From NCBI RefSeq assembly GCF_007992455.1, contig NZ_BKAH01000017.1:1-46307 (forward strand): a stretch of DNA of 46,307 nucleotides, written 5' to 3'. This stretch comes from Microbacterium saccharophilum. Its GTDB lineage: Bacteria > Actinomycetota > Actinomycetes > Actinomycetales > Microbacteriaceae. The notes below the pieces were generated by a model that saw only the letters and a program-made list of their open reading frames with translations, searched no databases and was not told where the DNA came from. The translations under genes were made by a program, and so were the position numbers. Below are positions 1 to 8,541 of this stretch, one piece after another. How positions within the stretch are numbered: position 1 is the first letter of the stretch; every line of letters starts with the position of its first letter.

Positions 1-34
1 CCGGCCCCGACGAGCCAGGGGCTCGCGGGGCCGG
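1..34 (-). terminator. Strong hairpin downstream of the penicillin-binding protein gene
   Basis: Arms 1-16 and 20-34 form a 15-bp GC-rich stem with one bulged A (position 10) and a 3-base loop. It lies 24 bases beyond the stop codon of the PBP gene, so it is a good candidate intrinsic terminator. The window starts here, so any T tract further along the minus strand cannot be seen. Confidence 0.6.
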
Positions 35-58
35 CGCCGCGACGGCTGGGCGCGGCCG

Positions 59-2638
59 TCACGGGCGCCCGGTGCACTTGTCGGCCTCGTACGCGACGGT
101 GACCTTCGTGCCCCGGCTGATCATCGTGCCGGCGGCCGGGGAGGTGCCGGTGACCTGGCCGTCCTTCGGCGCGCCCGCCTTCTCGGTGCACACGGCCTCG
201 ACGTCGGTGATCCCGACGGCGCGCAGCTGCTGGGCGGCGTCCTGCGGGGTCCCGTTCACGGCTGGCACCGCGACGCCCTGCCCGTTGCTCGGACGGATCG
301 TGACGTTCGCGCCCGCCGCGGAGCGCCCGGCGCCCGGATCCTGCTGCACGATGGTCCCGGCCGACTCGGCGCCGTCGACGGGGTCGCCGACCGTGACCGA
401 GAAGCCCGCGCCCTCGAGCGTCCGCCGGGCGTCGTCGACCGACATCCCGATGACGCTCGGGAGGGTGACGAAGCTGCGCTTGGTCAGCGTGGTATCCGGC
501 TCGGGGAAGGCGTCGCCGCCGTACCTGGCGTTCGCGGCGCGCTGCATCACCGGCCAGATGGCGTTGCGGATGCGGGAGAGGACCCAGCCGCTCTCGTAGT
601 AGTTGTTGAGCTTCTTCTTGCCCATGACGTTTCCGACCCACACGACCGTGGCGACCTTCGTGGACGCGCCGTCCATCCAGGTGTGCTCGTACTCGTGGAT
701 ACCGGTCTTGCCGAAGATGGGGGTGCGGTCGTAGGTCTTCGCGCCCACACCGGTGCCGTCCATGACGCCCTGGAGCGTGTAGGCCGCGGTGGCCGCGACG
801 GCCTCGCTCATGACCCGCTCGCACTTGGTGTCGGGGATGGGCTGGTCGACGCCGTCCGCGTCGAGCACCCGGTCGATCGCCTTCGGGGCGCAGAGGATGC
901 CCTTGCCCGCGATGGCGGCGTACGCGGCAGCCATGTCGATCGGCGCGACGGCCTGGTCGCCCAGGACGTTGTAGGCGAAGTTCGTCTGGTCCAGCGGCCC
1001 GCCGTCACCGAGCATGACACCCATCTTCATGGCGGTCCGGTTCGTGCTGCACACCGTGATCTTCTCCGCCATGGCCAGGAAGCCGGAGTTGAGGGAGTCC
1101 TTCGTGAAGTTGTAGACCGTGCCGTTGTAGCCGTTGCTCTTCTCGAAGTTCCCGACGTGACCCGCCTGCTCGGAGTTGTCCGCCTGGACGGTCTGCGTCT
1201 GCCCGTCGCAGGTCTGCACCTTCTTGGCGCCGACGCGACCGTTCACCATCTCGTTGACCGAGTGGCCCTGCTCGAGCCAGTTGATGAGGCTGAACACCTT
1301 GTACGTCGAACCGGCGGAGTGGCCGCCGCCGCCGTTCTTCTCCCGCACGTTGTAGTTGACGGCGGTCGTGGTGACGCCGTCGCCGCCGGAGGCGTCGTAG
1401 GGGCGGTTCTGCACCATCGACAGGACGCGGCCCGTGCCGACTTCGAGCTGGATGCCGGAGGCCCCGAGGTCCATGTACCCGACGCTGCCGGGGACCACGC
1501 CGATGGCCTCGCGGGCCGTCGCCTGCAGTTCGTAGTCGAGGGTGGTGTAGATCCTGAGCCCGCCGCGGCGGAGGGCGGCCGCGCGGTCCTCCGGGGTGGG
1601 GCCGAAGGCCTCATCGTTCTTGATGACAGAGGTCACGTAGTCGCAGAAGAACTCGGCGCCGGTGGCGGTCGTGCAGCCTTGCGTGCGCTGGGTGATGTTC
1701 GGTTCGATGGGCAGCGCCTTGGCCGCGTCGTGCTCCTCCTGCGTGATCTTGCCGTCTTCGAGCATGCGGGAGAGCACGTAGTTGCGGCGGTCGAGGGTCA
1801 GCTTGTAGCCGTCCTCCGCGCTGTTGATCGGGTTGCCGGCGCTGTCGTTGGTCGACCCGGCGGGCCGGTCGATGCGATAGGTGTTCGGCTCCTGCACCAT
1901 GCCGGCGATCGTCGCCGCCTGTGCGATGGTGAGCTGGTCGGGGGTCGTGCCGAAATAGTGCTGTGCCGCGGCGCCGATGCCGTACACGACGCCGCCGAAG
2001 TGCGCGATGTTGAGATACCCGATGAGGATCTCGTCCTTCGAGTACTCCTTCTCGAGCTGGATGGCGTAGCGCATCTCCTGCAGCTTGCGCTGGTACCCCT
2101 CGGCGCCTTCGGCGACCGTGGTCTGGAGGTAGCAGTTCTGCACTTCCTCCTGGTTCTTCGCGCTCAGCTCGCAGTTCTGCTGCAGGACGTTCTTGACGTA
2201 CTGCTGCGTGATCGAGGATCCGCCGCGCTGGTTGCCGCCGACGGCGTTGTTGACGACCGCGCTCAGCGTGCCGACCAGGTCGACGCCGCCGTGGGCGTAG
2301 AAGTTCTTGTCCTCACTGGAGAGCATCGCGTCGTACATGACCGGCGCGACCTTGTCGAAGGTCGCGGGGATGCGGTTCTGGTCGTAGAACTCCGCGATGC
2401 GGACGTCGCTGCCGTCCTGGCCCTCGGCGTAGATCTGGGTCGGCAGCATGAGCTTGTCGATCTCGAGGTAGCTCGGCATGTTGTCGAACACCGTGATCGC
2501 GCTGGATGCCGCATAGCCGGAGACGGCGATCGCGGGGGTGACCGTTGCGGTGACGAGGACGCCGGCCACGGCGCTCAGGCCGACGAGACCGAGCAGTCCG
2601 CCGAGCACACCGCTGGCCGTCCGTTTCTTCTGGGGCAT
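59..2638 (-). CDS. Bifunctional class A penicillin-binding protein with two PASTA domains
   Basis: 859-residue membrane-anchored peptidoglycan synthase, joining glycosyltransferase (GT51) and DD-transpeptidase activity outside the cell membrane. After a short basic N-terminus there is one membrane segment (about residues 10-40). The glycosyltransferase carries EDKNFYAHGG (near 108) and GGSSITQQY (near 135). The transpeptidase shows the SxxK box S444-T-Y-K, the SxN box S515-L-N and K644-T-G. Two PASTA repeats (about 724-790 and 791-855), typical of actinobacterial PonA-like enzymes, end the protein. The reading frame extends 71 codons upstream, but I chose MPQKKR because an upstream TACGAT -10 box (2646-2651) lies 7 bases before this ATG, as expected for a leaderless mRNA; the extension would overlap the divergent gene. 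The family is certain; which paralogue it is, is not. Confidence 0.95.
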   Translation of the reverse strand: MPQKKRTASGVLGGLLGLVGLSAVAGVLVTATVTPAIAVSGYAASSAITVFDNMPSYLEIDKLMLPTQIYAEGQDGSDVRIAEFYDQNRIPATFDKVAPVMYDAMLSSEDKNFYAHGGVDLVGTLSAVVNNAVGGNQRGGSSITQQYVKNVLQQNCELSAKNQEEVQNCYLQTTVAEGAEGYQRKLQEMRYAIQLEKEYSKDEILIGYLNIAHFGGVVYGIGAAAQHYFGTTPDQLTIAQAATIAGMVQEPNTYRIDRPAGSTNDSAGNPINSAEDGYKLTLDRRNYVLSRMLEDGKITQEEHDAAKALPIEPNITQRTQGCTTATGAEFFCDYVTSVIKNDEAFGPTPEDRAAALRRGGLRIYTTLDYELQATAREAIGVVPGSVGYMDLGASGIQLEVGTGRVLSMVQNRPYDASGGDGVTTTAVNYNVREKNGGGGHSAGSTYKVFSLINWLEQGHSVNEMVNGRVGAKKVQTCDGQTQTVQADNSEQAGHVGNFEKSNGYNGTVYNFTKDSLNSGFLAMAEKITVCSTNRTAMKMGVMLGDGGPLDQTNFAYNVLGDQAVAPIDMAAAYAAIAGKGILCAPKAIDRVLDADGVDQPIPDTKCERVMSEAVAATAAYTLQGVMDGTGVGAKTYDRTPIFGKTGIHEYEHTWMDGASTKVATVVWVGNVMGKKKLNNYYESGWVLSRIRNAIWPVMQRAANARYGGDAFPEPDTTLTKRSFVTLPSVIGMSVDDARRTLEGAGFSVTVGDPVDGAESAGTIVQQDPGAGRSAAGANVTIRPSNGQGVAVPAVNGTPQDAAQQLRAVGITDVEAVCTEKAGAPKDGQVTGTSPAAGTMISRGTKVTVAYEADKCTGRP

Positions 2639-2714
2639 AGGGTTGATCGTAAGGGAGATACCTGGGGGAAGCCTCGGGGGCTCTCCCGCGTCGCGCCGAT
2701 TTCCGGGAGTCCGA

Positions 2715-2933
2715 ATGACCACGTGGGAATACATGACCACGCCGCTGCTCATCCACAACACCGCCGCCATCCTCAACAACTGGGGCAAACAGGGCTGGGA
2801 GCTGGTGCAGGTGGTCCCGGGTCCCGAGGGCGGGCTCGTCGGGTACTTCAAGCGGCCGTCCGGCGGCCAGGGCGTCGCGAACGCCGGTCTCGGCGCCGCC
2901 GCGCAGGCCGCTCAGCAGTTCGGGGACGCGTGA
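2715..2933 (+). CDS. Small DUF4177-like protein
   Basis: 72-residue soluble protein beginning MTTWEYMTTPLLIH, with the W-E-Y start and KQGWELVQVV core typical of DUF4177-type small proteins, followed by an Ala/Gly/Gln-rich tail. Function is unknown. The ATG is supported by a GGAG (2706-2709) five bases upstream; the frame is open further 5' but that part overlaps the divergent PBP leader and has no ribosome-binding site. Its stop codon shares one base with the start of the following RidA-family gene (TGATG), so the two are almost surely co-transcribed and translationally coupled. Confidence 0.75.
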   Translation: MTTWEYMTTPLLIHNTAAILNNWGKQGWELVQVVPGPEGGLVGYFKRPSGGQGVANAGLGAAAQAAQQFGDA

Positions 2934-3400
2934 TGAGCATCTCCACGCGCCTCGCCGACCTCGGCATCGACCTTCCGCCGGTCGTCCCCCCGGTCGCGGC
3001 CTACGTCCCGGCACGGGTGCACGGCGATCTCGTGTACACGTCGGGGCAGCTGCCCATGGTCGCCGGGGCCCTCCCCGCCACCGGCAAGGTCGGTGACGGC
3101 CATGGTCTCGTCCCCGCCTCCGACGCGCAGTCCTATGCGCGCCAGAGCGCACTGAACGCCGTCGCGGCCGCAGCTGCCGTGGTCGGCGGCGTCGACCGCC
3201 TGACCGGTGTCGTGAAGGTGACCGGGTTCGTGGCATCCGTTCCCGAGTTCACCGGCCAGCCGGGCGTCATCAACGGCGCCAGCGAGGTGCTCGGCGAGAT
3301 CTTCGGCGAGGCCGGCCGTCACGCCCGGTCGGCCGTCGGCGTCCCCGTGCTGCCCTTGGACAGCCCCGTCGAGGTCGAGGTCGTCTTCTCGTACGCCTGA
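2933..3400 (+). CDS. RidA (YjgF/YER057c/UK114) family protein
   Basis: 155-residue cytosolic protein of the RidA superfamily. Characterised RidA proteins hydrolyse reactive enamine/imine intermediates released by PLP enzymes; this longer subfamily (N-terminal MSISTRLADLGI, then LVYTSGQLP) is less well defined. Landmarks are YTSGQLP near residue 40, the Ala-rich helix AALNAV-like region, and the C-terminal GRHARSAVGVPVLPL followed by VEVEVVF, which carries the conserved Arg of the fold. It begins in the stop codon of the DUF4177-like gene and is followed directly by a strong bidirectional terminator, so it ends a two-gene operon. The true substrate cannot be told from sequence. Confidence 0.88.
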   Translation: MSISTRLADLGIDLPPVVPPVAAYVPARVHGDLVYTSGQLPMVAGALPATGKVGDGHGLVPASDAQSYARQSALNAVAAAAAVVGGVDRLTGVVKVTGFVASVPEFTGQPGVINGASEVLGEIFGEAGRHARSAVGVPVLPLDSPVEVEVVFSYA

Positions 3401-3411
3401 CCGGCGAACAT

Positions 3412-3451
3412 GACAGGGCGCCCCGGAGCATCGGCTCCGGGGCGCCCTGTC
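3412..3451. terminator. Perfect 18-bp bidirectional terminator hairpin
   Basis: Arms 3412-3429 and 3434-3451 are perfectly complementary (18 bp) around an ATCG loop. The hairpin sits between the convergent RidA-family gene (ends 3400) and the surface-protein gene (ends 3456), serving both strands. Confidence 0.85.
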
Positions 3452-3455
3452 GTCG

Positions 3456-5381
3456 TTACGGCGTCGCCCGGCGGTGTCGGAGCGCGGACGCGCCGGCGAG
3501 CGAGACGGCGCCGAGCACCAGCAGACCGATCCCGGCGCCGAGTACGGGGGCAGGGCGGCCGCCGGTCGCCGCCAGCCCGTCTCGCTGCACCGTCACGTCG
3601 GCGATGAGGGTGACACCGGCATCGGCGAAGTTCAGGATGAGGTGGTGGCGGCCGTTCGTCACTCCGGTCAGGTTGAAGGCGCCGGACATCGTGCCCTTGT
3701 TCCACGCCACCGTGCCGATCGCGACCGGGGTCGAGCGCATGTTGCCGATGATGCTGGTCCGGGAGTCCTGCATCTTCTTGACGAAGTTCGTCATGACGTC
3801 GAAGGCTTCGTTGCGCTTGTTGGAGAGCGACTGCAGACGCAGCATGTCCATCTGCTGGGCATTGGAGAGCGTGTCGATCTGCTGCTTCAGCAGCTCGGCG
3901 AGGGCCGTCGCCTCGCGCGCCTGTGTCTCGGCCGCAGCGGTCAGGAAGGCGTGCGAGACGCCGGCCGTCTTCGTCGCGGAGATCGCCGTGGCGAGCGTGG
4001 TGGCCGAGGGCGATGCGAGATACGCACGGACCGCGGTCAGCGCCGTGTTGAGCGGCGCGATCTGCCCGTTGCGCTGCTGCACCGACTGGAGCTGAGCGGC
4101 CAGCTGGTCCTCCAGCAGCGAGGAGCGGGAGGTCTGCACCGCGAGGAGTGCCTGCTCGAGGTCGAGGGCGGCGACGTTGATGGAGTTCAGCGACACGCCC
4201 GGAAGGAGCGAGACGACGGGCGCGAAGAGGCTCCTGGCCTGCTGTGCCTGCGCCGGCGTGGGCTGCACGACGAGACCGAGGACCTGGCTGGCCTGGTTCG
4301 CGACGAAGGAAGGCTGTGTCCCTCCCGCGGCTGCCGCGCCGAGGAGTGAGCCGAGGTGCTGCTCGGAGATGCCGCCGAGCGTGTCCCCGATGTTCGAGGC
4401 GCCGCCGAAGAGGCGAGCGTAGATGGCGGCAACCTGCGCCCGCGTCCCGGTTCCGGCCGGGTCCTGGGTCGGGGTCGCGGTCGGGGTCGGCGTCGCGGTC
4501 GGTGTCGGCGTCGGCGCGGGTGTGGGCGTCACGGTCGGCGTCGGCGTCGGTGTCGGCGTCGGCGCGGGCGTGGGCGTCACGGTCGGCGTCGGCGTCGGTG
4601 TCGGCGCGGCAGTCGGTGTCGGCGCCGGTGCGCCGCCCGTCGACTGCAGCGAGAACGTGCGCTGGACGAGGACGGGACCGTTCGCGCCGCTCGGCAGCGC
4701 GAAAGGCGGGTTGGGCTCGGTCTGGCTGCCGGCCAGCACGAGGCCGGACGGCGGCGTGAGCGACACGGCGTAGTCGGCGGACGCGCTCGTGGGCAGCGCA
4801 CCACTGGTGAACGAGCCGTCGGCGCTCAGCGGGATGTTCTGCACCGGGGTTCCGCCGCTGGTGATGACGAGCGCGGCACCGCGGAGATCGGCGAGCGACT
4901 GTCCGTCGGCGGTCGCGGTGATCCGGCCCGAGAGCGAGCCGTGCGTCCCCTGGAAAGTGACGTCGACTGTTCGGCCGCTTCCGAGGAGGAACTCCGTCCG
5001 CACGTCCGGGACGCCGAGGTCGCCGGCGGCTCCGGGCCAGGTGGCGTCGACGACGTGAGACGTCTCCTCCCCTTCCACGACCACCGAGACGGTGCCGTCG
5101 GCGGCGGTGACGCCGCTTGCGAGGACCGGGGCGTCGCTGTAGGGGGCGCGGACGCTGATCTGCACACCGGCGAGCGCGGCGGCATCCGTCCCGTCGTCGA
5201 TGCGAACGGACACGGTGACGGGGTGACTGGTCGGGACGATCGCCTGGGCGGGCAGCGGGACGGCCAGGACGGTCAGTCCGGTGACGGTCGCCATCGCGCC
5301 CAGGAGGCGGATCCGGGCGGCGAGAGCGGGCAGACGGACGTGCGCGCTGCGCGCACGCGGGCTTCGGGGGAGGCGGGGCAT
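3456..5381 (-). CDS. Secreted, sortase-E-type (LAATG) anchored surface protein with Pro-Thr stalk
   Basis: 641-residue exported protein. Residues 1-47 form a long signal peptide ending LPAQA. Residues about 50-230 resemble Ig-like/carboxypeptidase-regulatory beta domains with VTVSV and DGTVSVVV strands. A Pro-Thr repeat (about 250-310) forms a stiff stalk, coded by near-identical DNA repeats. A helical, Gln/Ala-rich region follows (about 320-540). The C-terminus is a classic sorting signal: L603-A-A-T-G, a hydrophobic stretch, then RHRR. LAXTG is the motif used by class E sortases of actinobacteria. The ATG has AAAGG six bases upstream. A candidate promoter (TTGTGT, 18 bases, CATACT) overlaps a CTTGT/ACAAG palindrome, so the divergent TetR protein is a likely regulator. 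Ligand or function unknown. Confidence 0.8.
   Translation of the reverse strand: MPRLPRSPRARSAHVRLPALAARIRLLGAMATVTGLTVLAVPLPAQAIVPTSHPVTVSVRIDDGTDAAALAGVQISVRAPYSDAPVLASGVTAADGTVSVVVEGEETSHVVDATWPGAAGDLGVPDVRTEFLLGSGRTVDVTFQGTHGSLSGRITATADGQSLADLRGAALVITSGGTPVQNIPLSADGSFTSGALPTSASADYAVSLTPPSGLVLAGSQTEPNPPFALPSGANGPVLVQRTFSLQSTGGAPAPTPTAAPTPTPTPTVTPTPAPTPTPTPTPTVTPTPAPTPTPTATPTPTATPTQDPAGTGTRAQVAAIYARLFGGASNIGDTLGGISEQHLGSLLGAAAAGGTQPSFVANQASQVLGLVVQPTPAQAQQARSLFAPVVSLLPGVSLNSINVAALDLEQALLAVQTSRSSLLEDQLAAQLQSVQQRNGQIAPLNTALTAVRAYLASPSATTLATAISATKTAGVSHAFLTAAAETQAREATALAELLKQQIDTLSNAQQMDMLRLQSLSNKRNEAFDVMTNFVKKMQDSRTSIIGNMRSTPVAIGTVAWNKGTMSGAFNLTGVTNGRHHLILNFADAGVTLIADVTVQRDGLAATGGRPAPVLGAGIGLLVLGAVSLAGASALRHRRATP
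4511..4606 (-). repeat. Two tandem 48-bp repeats coding the Pro-Thr stalk
   Basis: Positions 4511-4558 and 4559-4606 are 48-bp copies differing at a single base, within a wider GTCGGC-rich tract (about 4460-4640). They encode 16-residue blocks of alternating Pro and Thr. Copy number could change by slippage, lengthening or shortening the stalk in frame. Confidence 0.85.
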
Positions 5382-5431
5382 CGGTGCCTTTCGGGGGAAA
5401 CGGGTCCCTCAAAGTATGGACGGAGTGCAAA

Positions 5432-5443
5432 CTTGTACACAAG
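5432..5443. promoter_or_regulatory. Candidate TetR operator between divergent genes
   Basis: Inverted repeat CTTGT, 2 bases, ACAAG in the 113-bp gap between the surface-protein gene (minus) and the TetR gene (plus). It covers a likely -35 (TTGTGT on the minus strand) of the surface-protein promoter. Regulator-operator pairing is inferred from position only. Confidence 0.4.
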
Positions 5444-5494
5444 CCAGGGATTGACTGGGTAGGGTGAAACACGGATCCGTCGCAGGGGGTAGGC

Positions 5495-6112
5495 ATGGTC
5501 GAGGGCCTTCGAGAACGCAAGAGACGCGCCGCGCGCCGTGCCATGGAGCAGGCGGCGGTCGACATCGCCTACGACGAGGGCGTCGGCGCCGTCACGGTCG
5601 ATCGGGTGTGCGCGGCGGCGCTCGTCTCGCGCAGCACGTTCTTCAACTACTTCTCCTCGCTCGAGCAGGCCATCTTCGGCGCGGCACTGGAGTACGACCC
5701 GCAGCTGACCGACGACATCCTCGGCCGGCATTGCGATGACCTCGTCGTGGCGGCCTCCCGCATCGTGATGGAGTCCGTCCGGGGCGCGGTCGACGACGAC
5801 CTCACGCGGCGCCGGTTCGCGCTGTTCGCGCGGGAGCCGGGCACCACGAGCGCCGTGTCGTGGGCGAGTCACGAGAGCCGCGAGCGCCTCATCGCGGTCA
5901 TCGCCGCCTGGCTCGACGCGCATCCCGAGCACGCCCGCCTGGCCGACCCCGATCACACGGCGGAGGCGCGTCTGACCGTCGCGTTCGCGATCGCGCTCGG
6001 CGACGAGGTGCAGCGGGACGCCCGTGAGGTCGACGGGGAAGTGCGCATCGACCTCGAGACGTTCCGCACCGCGCGGCGCCGGATGGCGGCGATCAGCGCC
6101 GCGGCGGAGTGA
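5495..6112 (+). CDS. TetR/AcrR-family transcriptional regulator
   Basis: 205-residue cytosolic repressor-type protein. The N-terminal helix-turn-helix (about residues 14-55) reads AVTVDRVCAAALVSRSTFFN followed by YF, the usual TetR recognition helix. The C-terminal ligand domain is unassigned; its FALFAREPGTT segment resembles actinobacterial TetR proteins that control transport or surface genes. The ATG has a GGGGG tract a few bases upstream. It is divergent from the surface-protein gene and converges on acs with only 15 bases between stop codons; a GCGGCG/CGCCGC hairpin (6101-6119) spans that junction. The likeliest target is its own divergent intergenic region. Confidence 0.88.
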   Translation: MVEGLRERKRRAARRAMEQAAVDIAYDEGVGAVTVDRVCAAALVSRSTFFNYFSSLEQAIFGAALEYDPQLTDDILGRHCDDLVVAASRIVMESVRGAVDDDLTRRRFALFAREPGTTSAVSWASHESRERLIAVIAAWLDAHPEHARLADPDHTAEARLTVAFAIALGDEVQRDAREVDGEVRIDLETFRTARRRMAAISAAAE

Positions 6113-6127
6113 TCGCCGCCATCCGGG

Positions 6128-8098
6128 TCACTTCACCTGCGCGCTGATGACGCTCATGACCGCCGTATCGGCGAGGGTCGTCGTGTCGCCGACCTCACGG
6201 CCCTCCGCGACGTCGCGCAGCAGCCGGCGCATGATCTTCCCGGAGCGGGTCTTCGGCAGCTCGCCGACGATGTAGACATCCCGCGGGCGGGCGATCGGGC
6301 CGATCATCTCGCCGACCCACGCGCGGAGGGTTCCCGCGAGGCCCTCGGGGGAGTGCTCGTGGAGGTAGCTCTCCTTGATGATGACGAAGGCGACGACGGC
6401 CTGCCCGGTGGTCTCGTCCGATGCGCCGACGACGGCGGCCTCGGCCACGGCGTCGTTGCCGACGAGGGCCGACTCGATCTCCGTCGTGGAGAGGCGGTGG
6501 CCGGAGACGTTCATGACGTCGTCGACGCGGCCGAGGAACCAGACGTCGCCGTCGTCGTCGAGGCGGGCTCCGTCGCCGGCGAAGTAGAAGCCCTGCTTCT
6601 CGAACTTCTCCCAGTACGTCTCCTTGAAGCGCTCCGGGTCGCCCCAGATGCCGCGCAGCATGCTGGGCCACGGCTCCTTGATCACGAGCAGGCCGCCGTT
6701 GCCGTTGCCCACGTGGACGCCGTCGTCATCCACCACGTCGACGGAGATGCCGGGGAGCGGAACCTGCGCGCTGCCGGGCTTCGTCTCGGTCACGCCCGGA
6801 AGGGCGGAGACCATCATGGCCCCGGTCTCGGTCTGCCACCAGGTGTCGATGATGGGCGCGGTCTTTCCGCCGATGATCTTGCGGTACCACATCCACGCTT
6901 CCGGGTTGATGGGCTCGCCCACCGACCCGAGGAGCCGCAGCGACGACAGGTCGAACTGCTTCGGGATGGCGCGGCCGAGCTTCATGAAGGAGCGGATGGC
7001 GGTGGGCGCCGTATAGAGGATCGTGACGCCGTACTTCTCGATGATCTCCCACCAGCGGCCCGGATGCGGGGTGTCCGGCGTCCCCTCGTAGAGCACCTGC
7101 GTCGCGCCGTTGGCGAGCGGACCGTACGTCACGTAGGTGTGGCCGGTGACCCACCCGATGTCCGCCGTGCACCAGAAGACGTCCGTCTCCGGGTGGATGT
7201 CGTGCGCGACGCGGTTCGTGAAGGCCGCCTGCGTGAGGTAGCCGCCCGAGGTGTGCAGGATGCCCTTCGGCTTCCCGGTGGTCCCGGACGTGTAGAGGAT
7301 GAACAGCGGGTTCTCCGCCGGGAACGGCTGCGCCTCGTGGTCGGCGGAGGCCTGCGGCACGACGTCGTGCCACCACAGGTCGCGGTCCTCGCGCCACGGC
7401 ACCTCGTTCCCGGTGCGCTTGACGACGAGCACGTGCTCCACGCTCTCCTGCGGGCCCGAGCCGTTGCGGTCCGCGAGCGCCATGTCCACGGCGGGCTTCA
7501 ACGGCGACACCCGCCCCTTGCGGTAGCCGCCGTCGGCGGTGATGACGATCTTCGCGCCGGCGTCGTCGATGCGGGAGCGCAGGCTGTCGGCGGAGAACCC
7601 GCCGAAGATGACCGAGTGGATCGCGCCGATCCGCGCGGAGGCGAGCATCGCGGCGATGGCTTCGGGGATCATCGGCATGTAGATGGCGATCCGGTCGCCG
7701 GGCTCGACGCCCAGGCCGAGGAGGACGTTCGCGAGGCGCTTGACCTCCTCGGTGAGCTCGGCGTACGTGACGGCGCGGGAGTCGCCGTCCGGCTCGCCCT
7801 CCCAGAGGAGTGCGACGCGGTCGCCGTTGCCGGCCTCGACGTGCCGGTCGAGGCAGTTGTACGCGACGTTCAGCTCGCCGTCGGCGAACCACTGCGCGAA
7901 CGGCGGGTTGGACCAGTCGAGAACCTGCGTGAACGGCGTGTGCCAGTGCAGTGCGCGGGCCTGCTCCGCCCAGAAGCCCTCCCGGTCGGCGCGGGCCTGG
8001 TCGTACAGCTCCGCGGTCGCGTTCGCCTGCGCGGCGAACTCCTCGGGCGGGGAGAACCGGCGGGTCTCATTCAGCAGGTGATCGATCTGGCTGCTCAT
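6128..8098 (-). CDS. acs: Acetate-CoA ligase (AMP-forming acetyl-CoA synthetase)
   Basis: 656-residue cytosolic enzyme that activates acetate to acetyl-CoA through acetyl-AMP; the length matches the family. An N-terminal ACAS domain (QIDHLLNETRRF) is followed by the AMP-binding P-loop motif LYTSGTTGKPKG, the acyl-binding TWWQTETG motif, and the C-terminal TRSGKIMRR motif whose Lys is the known acetylation switch. I reject the 74-codon upstream extension, which is low-complexity and runs into the 6C RNA region; MSSQID has AAGGAG nine bases upstream. A possible -10 (TAGATT, minus strand 8169-8174) lies about 70 bases upstream, but its -35 is poor. The gene is divergent from the 6C RNA and tad genes. 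Confidence 0.96.
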   Translation of the reverse strand: MSSQIDHLLNETRRFSPPEEFAAQANATAELYDQARADREGFWAEQARALHWHTPFTQVLDWSNPPFAQWFADGELNVAYNCLDRHVEAGNGDRVALLWEGEPDGDSRAVTYAELTEEVKRLANVLLGLGVEPGDRIAIYMPMIPEAIAAMLASARIGAIHSVIFGGFSADSLRSRIDDAGAKIVITADGGYRKGRVSPLKPAVDMALADRNGSGPQESVEHVLVVKRTGNEVPWREDRDLWWHDVVPQASADHEAQPFPAENPLFILYTSGTTGKPKGILHTSGGYLTQAAFTNRVAHDIHPETDVFWCTADIGWVTGHTYVTYGPLANGATQVLYEGTPDTPHPGRWWEIIEKYGVTILYTAPTAIRSFMKLGRAIPKQFDLSSLRLLGSVGEPINPEAWMWYRKIIGGKTAPIIDTWWQTETGAMMVSALPGVTETKPGSAQVPLPGISVDVVDDDGVHVGNGNGGLLVIKEPWPSMLRGIWGDPERFKETYWEKFEKQGFYFAGDGARLDDDGDVWFLGRVDDVMNVSGHRLSTTEIESALVGNDAVAEAAVVGASDETTGQAVVAFVIIKESYLHEHSPEGLAGTLRAWVGEMIGPIARPRDVYIVGELPKTRSGKIMRRLLRDVAEGREVGDTTTLADTAVMSVISAQVK

Positions 8099-8276
8099 CT
8101 GGCGCGCTCCTTTGCGACGGGCCCGCGGCGGTGCGGGAGGCGGCACGGGTGCCGCGACGATTCCGGACAATCTAAACGGCGGTGCAGATCGCTCACTACC
8201 GCCGATAGTGGGTGGCGCGACGGCCGCGGAATTCCCGGGCGGGAGAGATATATCGGTTCCCGGCGGCGGTGCGGAT

Positions 8277-8305
8277 TTGTCCTCCCAGGTTCGTTCCGTA
8301 AGATC
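8277..8305 (+). promoter_or_regulatory. Sigma-A-like promoter of the 6C RNA
   Basis: TTGTCC (8277-8282), a 17-base spacer and TAAGAT (8300-8305) form a strong housekeeping-type promoter. Transcription would start near 8311-8313, just upstream of the two C-loop hairpins. Confidence 0.7.
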
Positions 8306-8311
8306 GGGTCG

Positions 8312-8412
8312 GCCGAACATTGATTCTGGCGATGCAGCGTCCCGATACCCCCATAACGGGCGCGTGCATGTGGCGGCATCCCATTCCCCCCAATGGGATG
8401 CCGCCCTCTCTC
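8312..8412 (+). ncRNA. 6C small RNA
   Basis: Candidate member of the actinobacterial 6C RNA family (called B11 in mycobacteria). The family has two hairpins with C-rich loops. Here the second hairpin has a perfect 14-bp stem (8372-8385 with 8392-8405), a loop of exactly six C residues (8386-8391), and a pyrimidine-rich tail that ends transcription. The first hairpin, near 8340-8360, has a CCCG/CGGG stem with five C residues in its loop. Its own promoter lies just upstream. In mycobacteria the RNA is reported to base-pair through its C-rich loops with mRNAs and influence cell division and secretion genes. Its place between acs and the tad genes agrees with the mycobacterial order as I recall it. 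The exact 5' end is inferred. Confidence 0.8.
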
Positions 8413-8541
8413 TTTCTGCGGCGATGCTCCGCGCTCCCGGCGGTGCACCGCGCTTCCTCCCCAGGCGCCCTCGACGGGGGACCTGCCCCCGATGAGCCTG
8501 CGGAGCACACGCGGCGGATGCCGTCGACCTAGCGTCGGGGC

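Noticed and set aside
683..3400. A 905-codon plus-strand open frame over the PBP gene
   Set aside because: Only the last 155 codons (RidA, from 2933) are real; the rest is a GC-frame shadow of the PBP gene.
6353..8323. Long plus-strand frame opposite acs
   Set aside because: Shadow of acs, with low-complexity Arg/Asp/Val composition and no family likeness.
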